This document shows positions 7,462 through 15,294 of a DNA stretch of 59,308 bases, piece after piece. The position numbers were made by a program, and so were the translations under genes. The notes beneath the pieces were generated by a model that was not told where the DNA came from, ran no database searches, and worked only from the letters and a program-made list of their open reading frames with translations. The stretch comes from a virus. The stretch spans positions 1 through 59,308 of IMG/VR virus record IMGVR_UViG_3300020472_000025; one strand, 5' to 3'. How positions within the stretch are numbered: the stretch's first letter is position 1; every line of letters begins with the position of its first letter.

Positions 7462-8125
7462 GTTTATCAAATAGAATGTTGTAGATGTATTCCATTGCCC
7501 ATTCTTTATTAAACCAACTCGACAGTGCTGCAATAGTCTTCTTATTCTTTCTTTGTTGATGAGAATAATGACATTGGTCATCCATCCTTAGCATGGACTG
7601 TACCCAATCGTCATCTTTTTTAGTAGACTTTACCCAGTTGCAGAAGATATCCAGGTAACCTGTTAGTATTTTAATATACTCCTCTACCTCATCTTCATCT
7701 CTGATTCTAACGAACTTAAAGCAAGGGGAAAATATCTCATCACCCCATAGTGGTAGGGGTCTCTTTTCTTTAAATCTGTATGAATTACTGACTGGTACTA
7801 TCTTATCGTATATCGCTTCAGTTCCCCTTACAGGAGAGACATCAACAATAGCAGCAGTAATAACTGTTTTAGTAGCAACTATATCGCATCCGAAGATAGG
7901 AATATTATACTCAAAGTCTGGGAAGAATACACAGTGAAGTACATCTAGTCCTTTAACTTCAGAAGTCTCTACATGAATCTTTCTGAGACCTGTGGACTTC
8001 CACATCTCATTCTTTATCCATCCTGCCTCAAATTCTATTAGTTCGCAGTCACATTTTATAGGTTCCAAACCATCTAATGTCTCTGCTCTTTTAATAATTT
8101 CATTAGCAATTCGCTGTACTAACAT
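7376..8125 (-). CDS. pcyA: Phycocyanobilin:ferredoxin oxidoreductase
   Basis: 249 aa, on the minus strand in a region otherwise on the plus strand. It matches PcyA through GLRKIHVE, GLDVLHCVFFP, IFGCDIVA, WGDEIFSPC and HYSHQQRKNKKT. The residues equivalent to the catalytic Glu76, His88 and Asp105 of Synechocystis PcyA are present (Glu53, His64, Asp81). PcyA reduces biliverdin IXalpha to phycocyanobilin in two two-electron steps using ferredoxin. The usual C-terminus is near NILFD. A 29-residue tail follows, read antisense through the end of petE, with no obvious domain. The start codon sits 1 bp from that of the divergent gene at 8127. Confidence 0.95.
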   Translation of the reverse strand: MLVQRIANEIIKRAETLDGLEPIKCDCELIEFEAGWIKNEMWKSTGLRKIHVETSEVKGLDVLHCVFFPDFEYNIPIFGCDIVATKTVITAAIVDVSPVRGTEAIYDKIVPVSNSYRFKEKRPLPLWGDEIFSPCFKFVRIRDEDEVEEYIKILTGYLDIFCNWVKSTKKDDDWVQSMLRMDDQCHYSHQQRKNKKTIAALSSWFNKEWAMEYIYNILFDKPTTHGLLPSFQPQHGDHTESRSHLPQGK

Positions 8126-8126
8126 A

Positions 8127-8279
8127 ATGATAGTCTGGTCAATAATATGGATGGTTGTGATACTACTTATAGGAGTATCAGTTTCTCTTGTCTATATATT
8201 TAAGTACGACGATTGGTATCCCAATGGGCAAGATGACACCACCGTCACGGAAGAGTTGTTACAACTTCAGGGTGACTGA
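8127..8279 (+). CDS. Small single-pass membrane protein
   Basis: 50 aa from ATG 8127. Residues 2-23 are a hydrophobic segment (IVWSIIWMVVILLIGVSVSL), followed by a polar acidic tail (YDDWYPNGQDDTTVTEE). No ribosome site can lie in the 1-bp gap to pcyA, so signals for both genes must sit inside the opposite gene. It overlaps the nuclease frame downstream. Function unknown. Confidence 0.5.
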   Translation: MIVWSIIWMVVILLIGVSVSLVYIFKYDDWYPNGQDDTTVTEELLQLQGD

Positions 8280-8760
8280 GATAGTAAAAGTAGTTGATGG
8301 AGATACCATTGACGTAGTAATAGATTTAGGATTCGATATCTATAAGCACGAACGTGTTCGTATAGCTGGTATCGACACACCTGAGAAGCGAACACGAGAT
8401 CTAGAAGAAAAGGCACTAGGAATAGATGCTACTAACTGGATGAAATCTACCTTAGAGGATACTATTAATGGGGACCATGAACTTACTATACGCACTGAAC
8501 TCAAAGGCGGTATGGGTAAGTACGGCCGTCTACTTGGCTGGTTATATGTTGGTGATGATGAGACATCACTTAATGAACAGATGATTGCCGAAGGGTATGC
8601 ATGGGAATACGATGGTGGTACTAAACAAAAGAACTTCTCAGAGTTACGTGAGATACGTAGGTCATTGGGTACATTAGTCGAAGAACCCGAAGAAGGAGAT
8701 CCATTGCCTGAAGTAGGGCATGGCACAACAACATCAAGTATGGCAGGTTTATATGACTAA
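8224..8760 (+). CDS. Staphylococcal-nuclease-like (SNase) endonuclease
   Basis: 178 aa from ATG 8224; ATG 8233 and GTG 8272 are possible alternatives. It shows the SNase/thermonuclease signature: VVDGDTIDVVIDLG (first calcium-binding Asp), RVRIAGIDTPE (Arg, Asp and Glu of the active site) and GKYGRLLGWLY (second active-site Arg). These enzymes cut DNA and RNA near the 5' phosphate with calcium. No signal peptide is visible, so it should act in the host cytoplasm, perhaps in nucleotide recycling. The C-terminal 35 residues are acidic and low in complexity. Confidence 0.85.
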   Translation: MGKMTPPSRKSCYNFRVTEIVKVVDGDTIDVVIDLGFDIYKHERVRIAGIDTPEKRTRDLEEKALGIDATNWMKSTLEDTINGDHELTIRTELKGGMGKYGRLLGWLYVGDDETSLNEQMIAEGYAWEYDGGTKQKNFSELREIRRSLGTLVEEPEEGDPLPEVGHGTTTSSMAGLYD

Positions 8761-8965
8761 AATACCATTCGCAGTAGTCTCATTCTTAGCAGTCCAATTG
8801 GGCGGTGCTATATGGTGGGGTGCTGGTATAGATGCCAAGGTAAAACTTATAGAAGAGAATAGGAGATACATCCAAGAGGTTGTAATCCCTTCCTATGAAA
8901 TCAGTGACAACTGGAACAACCCACACTACAATAACTGGCTAAAGGCTGGTGGATGGAAAGATTAA
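8753..8965 (+). CDS. Small inner-membrane protein, N-terminal anchor
   Basis: 70 aa from ATG 8753, which overlaps the nuclease stop. An earlier ATG (8720) would give an unlike N-terminus. MTKIPFAVVSFLAVQLGGAIWW is a single membrane anchor of a type common in cyanomyoviruses near gp17. It is followed by a charged helix (IDAKVKLIEENRRYIQEVV) and a Trp/Asn-rich tail. It ends exactly at the start of a lipoprotein gene (TAATG). That arrangement recalls inner/outer membrane spanin pairs, though the protein is short for one. Confidence 0.65.
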   Translation: MTKIPFAVVSFLAVQLGGAIWWGAGIDAKVKLIEENRRYIQEVVIPSYEISDNWNNPHYNNWLKAGGWKD

Positions 8966-9144
8966 TGAAGAAACTAAGTTTAATACTACTAGCACCACTA
9001 TTAGTAGGATGCGATCCTTCAGGTGGTATGGGTAGTATCGACTGGTCTTGGCCAGGTGTCCCAGATGAATACGAATGTGATCAGGTAACAGATCCTGCAT
9101 CATGGTGTGCAACAGGTGAACATCCTAATCTATGTGATTGCTAA
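8965..9144 (+). CDS. Small predicted lipoprotein
   Basis: 59 aa from ATG 8965. MKKLSLILLAPLLVGC is a clear lipoprotein signal with lipobox LVGC, so the mature protein would be lipid-anchored through Cys16. The 44-residue mature part has four more cysteines (YECDQ, SWCAT, NLCDC). Asp follows the lipidated Cys, which in many Gram-negative bacteria favours inner-membrane retention and weakens an outer-membrane spanin idea. Its TAATG stop overlaps the gp17 start. Confidence 0.7.
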   Translation: MKKLSLILLAPLLVGCDPSGGMGSIDWSWPGVPDEYECDQVTDPASWCATGEHPNLCDC

Positions 9145-10817
9145 TGGCGGTTAAGGAAGACGTTTATCTAGGTAACCCGAACCTCAAGAAGGCTAACGTT
9201 GCCACAAACTTCACACCTAAACAGGTGCAGGAGTTTATAAAGTGCAGCCAAGATCCTGTATATTTTATCAAAACATATATTAGAATCGTTTCACTAGATA
9301 AAGGTCTTATACCATTTGATCTGTATGATTTCCAAGAGGATATGGTACAGAAGTTTCATGATGATAGATTTAATATAGCAAAGTTACCACGACAGTCTGG
9401 TAAGTCAACTGTTGTTACCTCGTATCTGTTGTGGTATGTGTTGTTTAATGATAACGTTAACGTAGCAATCCTTGCTAACAAGGCAGCAACTGCTAGGGAG
9501 ATGCTTGGGAGGTTACAACTTTCCTATGAAAACTTACCTAAGTGGATGCAACAAGGTATTGTAGGGTGGAACAAAGGAAGTTTGGAGTTAGAGAACGGAT
9601 CTAAAATCCTTGCTGCTTCTACTTCTGCTAGTGCTGTTCGAGGTATGTCATTTAACGTTATATTCTTAGACGAATTTGCGTTCATTCCGAATCATATTGC
9701 TGATCAGTTCTTTAGTTCTGTTTATCCTACTATATCTTCTGGTAAATCTACTAAGGTTATAATCATATCTACCCCTCACGGGATGAATATGTTCTACAAA
9801 CTCTGGCATGATGCTGAGAGAGGTAAGAACGAATACACTACAACAGAAGTTCATTGGTCTCAGGTTCCTGGCAGAGATGCTGTATGGAAAGAACAGACCA
9901 TTGCCAACACGTCTGAAGAACAGTTCCGAGTTGAGTTCGAATGCGAATTCCTAGGATCTGTTGATACATTGATCTCAGCATCTAAACTGAGGACACTGAC
10001 ATATGAAGACCCACTCACTTCTAATAAAGGACTCGATGTTTATATACAACCAGAGCCTGATCATCAGTATACTATATGTGTTGACGTAGCAAGAGGTATA
10101 ACTAAGGATTATTCTGCATTTGTAGTTGTAGATACTAGTACTATTCCATATGTGGTAGTAGCAAAGTATAGAAATAATACAGTTAAACCATTACTCTTCC
10201 CTAATATAATAGAGGAAGTTGCTAAAGCATACAATCATGCTTATACATTAATTGAGGTCAATGATATTGGTGGACAGGTTGCTGACATCTTACAGTTTGA
10301 TCTTGAGTATGATAATCTTCTCATGTCTGCTATGAGAGGTAGAGCAGGTCAAGTTATAGGACAAGGATTCTCTGGTACTAAGGTGCAGTTGGGAGTTAAG
10401 ATGTCCACTACAGTTAAGAAGACTGGATGTTCTAACCTTAAACAGTTGTTAGAAGATGATAAATTATTATTACATGACTATGACATTATATCAGAACTTA
10501 CGACGTTCATTCAGAAGGGACAGGCATGGGAAGCAGAGGAAGGTTGTAATGATGACCTTGCTATGTGTCTCGTTATTTTCAGCTGGTTGGCTACTTCCGA
10601 TTATTTTAAAGAGCTCCACGACTCTGATGTAAGAGCAAGGATGTACAAAGAACAGAGGGAAGGTATCGAACAAGATATGGCACCATTTGGATTTGTAGAT
10701 GATGGTCTTGGAAATGAGACTGAGGTTATTGATGGTGAACTCTGGCAAACAGAGAATGATGGTGGTAAAATGGATGAATATGGAAACCGTTCTTATATGT
10801 GGGAATACTTATCATGA
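9144..10817 (+). CDS. 17: Large terminase subunit gp17
   Basis: 557 aa from ATG 9144, two codons after a TTG. Motor domain: Walker A LPRQSGKST (81-89), Walker B NVIFLDEF with Asp176-Glu177, and coupling motif IISTP. Nuclease domain: acidic residues in CVDVARG, EVNDIGG and GCNDDLAM. It packages DNA into the prohead using ATP and cuts headful ends. Length is slightly under T4 gp17 (610). No intein or intron interrupts it. It sits 5.4 kb from gp16, unlike T4 where they adjoin. Confidence 0.96.
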   Translation: MAVKEDVYLGNPNLKKANVATNFTPKQVQEFIKCSQDPVYFIKTYIRIVSLDKGLIPFDLYDFQEDMVQKFHDDRFNIAKLPRQSGKSTVVTSYLLWYVLFNDNVNVAILANKAATAREMLGRLQLSYENLPKWMQQGIVGWNKGSLELENGSKILAASTSASAVRGMSFNVIFLDEFAFIPNHIADQFFSSVYPTISSGKSTKVIIISTPHGMNMFYKLWHDAERGKNEYTTTEVHWSQVPGRDAVWKEQTIANTSEEQFRVEFECEFLGSVDTLISASKLRTLTYEDPLTSNKGLDVYIQPEPDHQYTICVDVARGITKDYSAFVVVDTSTIPYVVVAKYRNNTVKPLLFPNIIEEVAKAYNHAYTLIEVNDIGGQVADILQFDLEYDNLLMSAMRGRAGQVIGQGFSGTKVQLGVKMSTTVKKTGCSNLKQLLEDDKLLLHDYDIISELTTFIQKGQAWEAEEGCNDDLAMCLVIFSWLATSDYFKELHDSDVRARMYKEQREGIEQDMAPFGFVDDGLGNETEVIDGELWQTENDGGKMDEYGNRSYMWEYLS

Positions 10818-11404
10818 CAAACAATCAGACTAATTCGTGGGGAATGGCAGCAGAATTATTAGAGGATGCTAAATCTCCTTTTTTACGTGGTATAAAGAAA
10901 ACTACATTGGTAGACTACGTACGAAAGTATGCACACAAGACAGGAGATTTTACCTTATCGTCAGGACTATCCACTAGACACTATATTAATATGAAACCTA
11001 TCATCCTGACAGGTACAGGATTGGGTTTGATATCTGAGATGATATTAGAACTAATAGATACACACTGTGTAGCAGGACTCACCTTAGGTGCTGACCCTCT
11101 AGTCAGTGGTGTTGCTATGAAGGGTGGTATTGCTGGTTTAATTATACGTAAGGAACCTAAGGGTCATGGTACTCAGTCCCAGATAGAAGGACCATTACCA
11201 CCATTAGGTACCAAGATAACAGTATTAGAAGATGTATCCACAACTGGCGAGTCTGCACTGAAAGCAGTAAAGGTGTTACGTGATAACGATTTTGTTGTAG
11301 ATACTGTTGTTAGTGTAGTAGATAGAGAAGGTGGTGCAAAACAATTAATGGAAGATAATGGAATAACTCTTAAGAGTTTATGTTACTTGAGTGAATTTGT
11401 ATGA
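10814..11404 (+). CDS. pyrE: Orotate phosphoribosyltransferase-like
   Basis: 196 aa from ATG 10814, overlapping the gp17 stop (ATGA). It has the type-I PRTase PRPP loop ITVLEDVSTTGES (residues 135-147), FTLSSGLSTRHYINMK near the N-terminus, and the flexible catalytic-loop region KEPKGHGTQSQIEG. OPRT joins orotate and PRPP to give OMP in pyrimidine synthesis. A phage copy would push nucleotide supply toward DNA synthesis. Its position directly behind the terminase in a late cluster is odd for a metabolic gene. Confidence 0.88.
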   Translation: MTNNQTNSWGMAAELLEDAKSPFLRGIKKTTLVDYVRKYAHKTGDFTLSSGLSTRHYINMKPIILTGTGLGLISEMILELIDTHCVAGLTLGADPLVSGVAMKGGIAGLIIRKEPKGHGTQSQIEGPLPPLGTKITVLEDVSTTGESALKAVKVLRDNDFVVDTVVSVVDREGGAKQLMEDNGITLKSLCYLSEFV

Positions 11405-11643
11405 AGGAAGCATTTCAGAATATAGGAGAACAATTAGAATTAGAACATCTTCTACTAGTTGATAGAAGGTGTAGAACTTGTGGTCAAACTAAGAACCTAC
11501 TGGCAGATTTTTACATGACACATAAGGACAGAGGACCGTTTCCTTCTGCTTATGCATATGAGTGTAAAGTTTGCACAGTGAAGAGAGTTATACGGTCTAG
11601 AAATAGAGACACAGCAGCACCAGAACTGTACCCTGACTGGTAG
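11401..11643 (+). CDS. Small Zn-ribbon protein
   Basis: 80 aa, starting inside the pyrE stop (ATGA). Two CxxC pairs are present, CRTC (about 24-27) and CKVC (about 55-58), separated by an ADFYxxHKDRGP region, followed by a basic helix KRVIRSRNR. This resembles the N-terminal zinc module of endonuclease-VII-like proteins, but no HNH/catalytic part follows, so nuclease activity is not supported. It is the last gene before a late promoter. Confidence 0.65.
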   Translation: MKEAFQNIGEQLELEHLLLVDRRCRTCGQTKNLLADFYMTHKDRGPFPSAYAYECKVCTVKRVIRSRNRDTAAPELYPDW

Positions 11644-11678
11644 TTCACGCTGGGCTTCCCCCGTGGAAAGTATGCTAT

Positions 11679-11687
11679 CTATAAATA
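11679..11687 (+). promoter_or_regulatory. T4-type late promoter before gp18
   Basis: CTATAAATA, matching the T4 late consensus TATAAATA read by gp55-bearing polymerase. It lies 40 bp upstream of the gp18 ATG in an 84-bp non-coding gap. Confidence 0.7.
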
Positions 11688-11727
11688 ATCATAGCATCCC
11701 AGTAATTGACTTCAGGAGTATAACCAG

Positions 11728-14502
11728 ATGGCATCCACGCAAGTTTCACCAGGTGTTGTTGTCCTAGAAAGGGACCTAACGAATACCATTAACGCAACCA
11801 TAGATAACGTTGCTGCAATCGTAGGTGCTTTCGAGAAAGGACCAGTAGAAGAAGTAGTCACTGTCTCCAGTGAGCGAGAACTTCTAGACATCTTTGGCAA
11901 ACCAAACGACTATAACTACGAGTATTGGTTCAGTGTAGCTCAGTTCCTCCTTTATGGTGGTTCTGTTAAGGTAGTTCGTGCAGATAGCACAGCACTTAAG
12001 AACTCTATCGACGCTGTAACTTTTACAGATACAACTTTCAGTGCAACAGATACCACTCTTACGGTAACATCTGCCACTGATTTCGACGTTAATGATTATC
12101 TGAAGATCGATGCTGAGATTATAAAGGTTACTGCTATATCTGGTTTAGATATAACTGTTCTTCGTGGTCAACTGTCTACTGCTGCTGTATCACACAGTGC
12201 TTCCACTCAGATCACTTTGATCGAAGAAGCAGGTACACAGAGTACGATCAATGAGGGTGCTACCTTTAACGATTCAGACGTAACTCTGACTGTAACTTCT
12301 GCTGCATCACTTGGTGTACAGAACAACAGTTACATCATTGTTGACTCTGAAATTCTCCAAGTTACTAGTATCTCTACCAACGACCTCACAGTTACTCGTG
12401 GTGTTCTTGGTACAACTGCTGCTGCACATACTGACGGTACTACTGTTAAGTTGCTCACAGTTACTACTAACAAGACAACTATTAATGAGCAAACCTCATC
12501 AGGTTTGACTCCTCCATTGATCAAGAACCTTACTCAATACGAATCAAACGTTGAGACAGGTGCTAACCAGTGGAAATGGGCAGGACGTTCACCAGGAATT
12601 TACGGTAACTCCTTACGTGTTGTAATGACTGACGCAGGTCCTGATCAGGTTCTTAACCTTGCTGGTCCTACATCTGGTGCTGAGTGGGAATTCACTTCTG
12701 GACTTGATGTTAATGTCAGTGCTACTAACACATACTCACAAGTCTTTAACTATTCACTAGTCGTTACTTTAACCGCAGGTTCTAGTTTGATTGGTGAGTT
12801 CGAAGCAGATAACTTTATCACTGCAAACTCTGGTAACGTTACTGGACGTGTTGTTGCTTATGATAAGAACCTGCGTAAGATCGAATTAATTATTGATGAC
12901 ACCTCTGCTGATTACTTAGAAGTTGGTGACACAATTACAGAACTAGCAAACAGTGCTGGATCTCCTGGATCTGCAACTGGTGACCAAGCAGAAGTCTCTA
13001 ACATTGTACGTCGCTTAGAAGTTGCACACAATGAGGGTTCGACTGACTTTGTTGTTAACCAGTCTATTGGTGATGACAATGCTGCTTCAGTACAAATCAC
13101 TTCAGTTGAGGAAGAGTACGTAACTCGTTACTACGGTCCTAACCAGAAGTGGGGAAGCGTTGCTGGTCGTCCTGGAACTTCCGAATATGCTAAACAGCGT
13201 GGTGGATACAATGACCTCATGCACGTACTTGTGCTTGATGGTGACGGTGGAATCACTGGTGTTCCTGGATCTGTTCTAGAAAAATTCCTTGATGTTTCTA
13301 AGGCAAGAGATGCTAAGTCTCCTCAAGGTGCTAACATCTATTATAAGGATGTTATTAAGCTCAACTCTAACTATCTCTTCTGGGGTTCACACGAAGCAGC
13401 AACTGTCTTCGATGTTAATACAGGCGCAACTGGAGACATAGGTGGAGAAGCAGCTAACAGAAAGTTTGACTTACTTAAGAATAACTATGCTATCTTAAGT
13501 TCGGATGACCCTTCAGGTGCTAACCCACAGGCAATTCCACTTCTTTATACTAAGAACTCTGCTACCCTGAAGTATAGCCTCAGAGGTGGTGTAGATGGTT
13601 ACACCGTAGCAAGAGACAAGTTGTTTGACTCATACGATTTATTCAGTGACCCTGAAACAGAGGAAGTAGATTACATCCTCCAAGGTCCATCGATGAGCAA
13701 CTTCACTGACAGTGTTGCAAAAGCACAGAAGATGCTAGACATCGCTGCTATCCGTAAGGATTGCATGGCATTTGTTTCACCTCCTCGTGACCGTGTTATC
13801 GGAGTCCCTTCGACAAATGAAATTGTTGATCGTGTCATTGAGTTCTTTAAAGTTCTATCCAGTACATCTTATGGTGTATTTGATAACAACTACAAGTATG
13901 TTTACGATAAGTACAGCGACAAGTATCGCTACCTCCCATGTAACCCTGATGTTGCTGGATTGACACTGAGTTGTGCTCTAAACCAAGAGCCTTGGTTCTC
14001 TCCTGCTGGATTTGCAAGAGGTCAGGTAAGAAATGCTATTAAATTAGCATATTCTCCACTTAAGGATCACAGAGACAGACTATATTCTGCTCGTGTGAAC
14101 CCAATCGTAGCATTCCCTGGGCAAGGTAATGTACTCTTCGGAGATAAGACTGCCCTCGGACTCGCTAGTGCATTCGATAGAATCAACGTTCGTCGTTTGT
14201 TCCTAGTTATTGAGAAAGCAATTGCGACTGCTGCTAAGTCACAACTCTTCGAACTCAACGACGAGTTTACTCGTACTGGGTTTAAGAATATCGTAGATCC
14301 ATATCTACGTGGTGTTCAGGCACGTCGTGGTGTTGTAGATTATCTTGTTGTTTGTGATAGCAGCAACAACCCGCCTGATGCAATTGATCGTGGTGAATTT
14401 TTCGCAGAGATATTTGTGAAGCCTACAAGGTCTATCAACTTCATAACTCTGCAGTTCACAGCTACTAGAACTGGTGCGTCGTTCGCCGAAATAGTTGGCT
14501 AA
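11728..14502 (+). CDS. 18: Tail sheath protein gp18
   Basis: 924 aa, much longer than T4 gp18 (659). N-terminal sheath signature STQVSPGVVVLERDLTN, and C-terminal sheath core from about residue 700 (SFSPAGFARGQVRNA-like region, VNPIVAFPGQGNVLFGDKT, RLFLVIEKAI, and the end FITLQFTATRTG). The insertion near residues 100-250 holds two copies of a beta module (about 104-165 and 173-245; DYLKIDAEIIKVT...LRGQ...SHS). Another module at about 345-415 resembles the one in gp14. The sheath contracts to drive the tube through the envelope. A late promoter lies just upstream. Confidence 0.95.
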   Translation: MASTQVSPGVVVLERDLTNTINATIDNVAAIVGAFEKGPVEEVVTVSSERELLDIFGKPNDYNYEYWFSVAQFLLYGGSVKVVRADSTALKNSIDAVTFTDTTFSATDTTLTVTSATDFDVNDYLKIDAEIIKVTAISGLDITVLRGQLSTAAVSHSASTQITLIEEAGTQSTINEGATFNDSDVTLTVTSAASLGVQNNSYIIVDSEILQVTSISTNDLTVTRGVLGTTAAAHTDGTTVKLLTVTTNKTTINEQTSSGLTPPLIKNLTQYESNVETGANQWKWAGRSPGIYGNSLRVVMTDAGPDQVLNLAGPTSGAEWEFTSGLDVNVSATNTYSQVFNYSLVVTLTAGSSLIGEFEADNFITANSGNVTGRVVAYDKNLRKIELIIDDTSADYLEVGDTITELANSAGSPGSATGDQAEVSNIVRRLEVAHNEGSTDFVVNQSIGDDNAASVQITSVEEEYVTRYYGPNQKWGSVAGRPGTSEYAKQRGGYNDLMHVLVLDGDGGITGVPGSVLEKFLDVSKARDAKSPQGANIYYKDVIKLNSNYLFWGSHEAATVFDVNTGATGDIGGEAANRKFDLLKNNYAILSSDDPSGANPQAIPLLYTKNSATLKYSLRGGVDGYTVARDKLFDSYDLFSDPETEEVDYILQGPSMSNFTDSVAKAQKMLDIAAIRKDCMAFVSPPRDRVIGVPSTNEIVDRVIEFFKVLSSTSYGVFDNNYKYVYDKYSDKYRYLPCNPDVAGLTLSCALNQEPWFSPAGFARGQVRNAIKLAYSPLKDHRDRLYSARVNPIVAFPGQGNVLFGDKTALGLASAFDRINVRRLFLVIEKAIATAAKSQLFELNDEFTRTGFKNIVDPYLRGVQARRGVVDYLVVCDSSNNPPDAIDRGEFFAEIFVKPTRSINFITLQFTATRTGASFAEIVG

Positions 14503-14550
14503 TCTAATTCTATGATTCCCGTTTCACGTATTAATTAAGGAGTATTTTAA

Positions 14551-15243
14551 ATGGCAGACATTAACCAATCGACCACTGTCCCTAAGGGACAGGTGGATGG
14601 AAAGATTATAAGATCGTCAATTGATGATTTTAGAAGTCATATCCAAGAACTAGCCCGCCCCAATATTTTTGAGGTGGAGATTGAGTTCCCCACCCTTATA
14701 GAAGGTGCTACAGATGCCAGCGCAAACAATCGTAACGATGCTAAAGCCGTTGCTGCTGGAGAACCACAAATAGAGAACGCAAAAGCGAAGGAGATTTCTA
14801 GTTTCCTTGTTAAAGCAGCAAATTTACCTGCTTCTAACATAGGTGTTATCGAAGTTCCTTTCAGAGGTCGTGTTTTAAAAATTTCTGGAGACAGAACATA
14901 CGAACCATGGCAGGTTACTGTACTCAATGATGAGGCATTCCGTCTACGTCGTAAGTTCGAAGCTTGGTCACGTGCAATCCAACAATTGCAGACTAACCTA
15001 TCCAGTGCTAGTAACATCCTGTCCTATCAGTCAACTGCTAGAGTCCTACAGCAAAATCGTCAAGGTAAGTTTGCTGCTGGTTACAGATTCCAAGGAATTT
15101 GGCCATCAACAGTTTCCGCTATCGACCTTGCATGGGATACTAATGATACTCCTGAGGAGTACACAGTTGAGTTCCAAGTACAATACTGGGAGCCATGTGA
15201 TGACACAGATACCCCAGGTGCTAAGTCTCGTCTGGATACATAG
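14551..15243 (+). CDS. 19: Tail tube protein gp19
   Basis: 230 aa with AAGGAG at 14537-14542. The central part has the tube-protein pattern: FLVKAANLPASNIGVIEVPFRGRVLKISGDRTYEPW followed by VLNDEAFRLRRKFEAW (listed as separate motifs). gp19 stacks as hexamers to form the inner tail tube. It is longer than T4 gp19 (163 aa), with extra sequence at residues 30-75, common in cyanophage relatives. It sits between sheath and portal genes as in T4. Confidence 0.92.
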   Translation: MADINQSTTVPKGQVDGKIIRSSIDDFRSHIQELARPNIFEVEIEFPTLIEGATDASANNRNDAKAVAAGEPQIENAKAKEISSFLVKAANLPASNIGVIEVPFRGRVLKISGDRTYEPWQVTVLNDEAFRLRRKFEAWSRAIQQLQTNLSSASNILSYQSTARVLQQNRQGKFAAGYRFQGIWPSTVSAIDLAWDTNDTPEEYTVEFQVQYWEPCDDTDTPGAKSRLDT

Positions 15244-15254
15244 TTTTAAAACTA

Positions 15255-15263
15255 TCATAAATA
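15255..15263 (+). promoter_or_regulatory. Late-promoter-like box before gp20
   Basis: TCATAAATA in the 51-bp gap between gp19 and gp20, one base off TATAAATA, 31 bp before the portal start codon. Confidence 0.45.
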
Positions 15264-15294
15264 ACTTTGATAGGACAAAACTGAAACGGGAATA

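Noticed and set aside
11641-11678. Terminator between the Zn-ribbon gene and the gp18 promoter
   Set aside because: The C/G-rich stretch GGGCTTCCCCCGTGG does not form a good stem and has no T-run.
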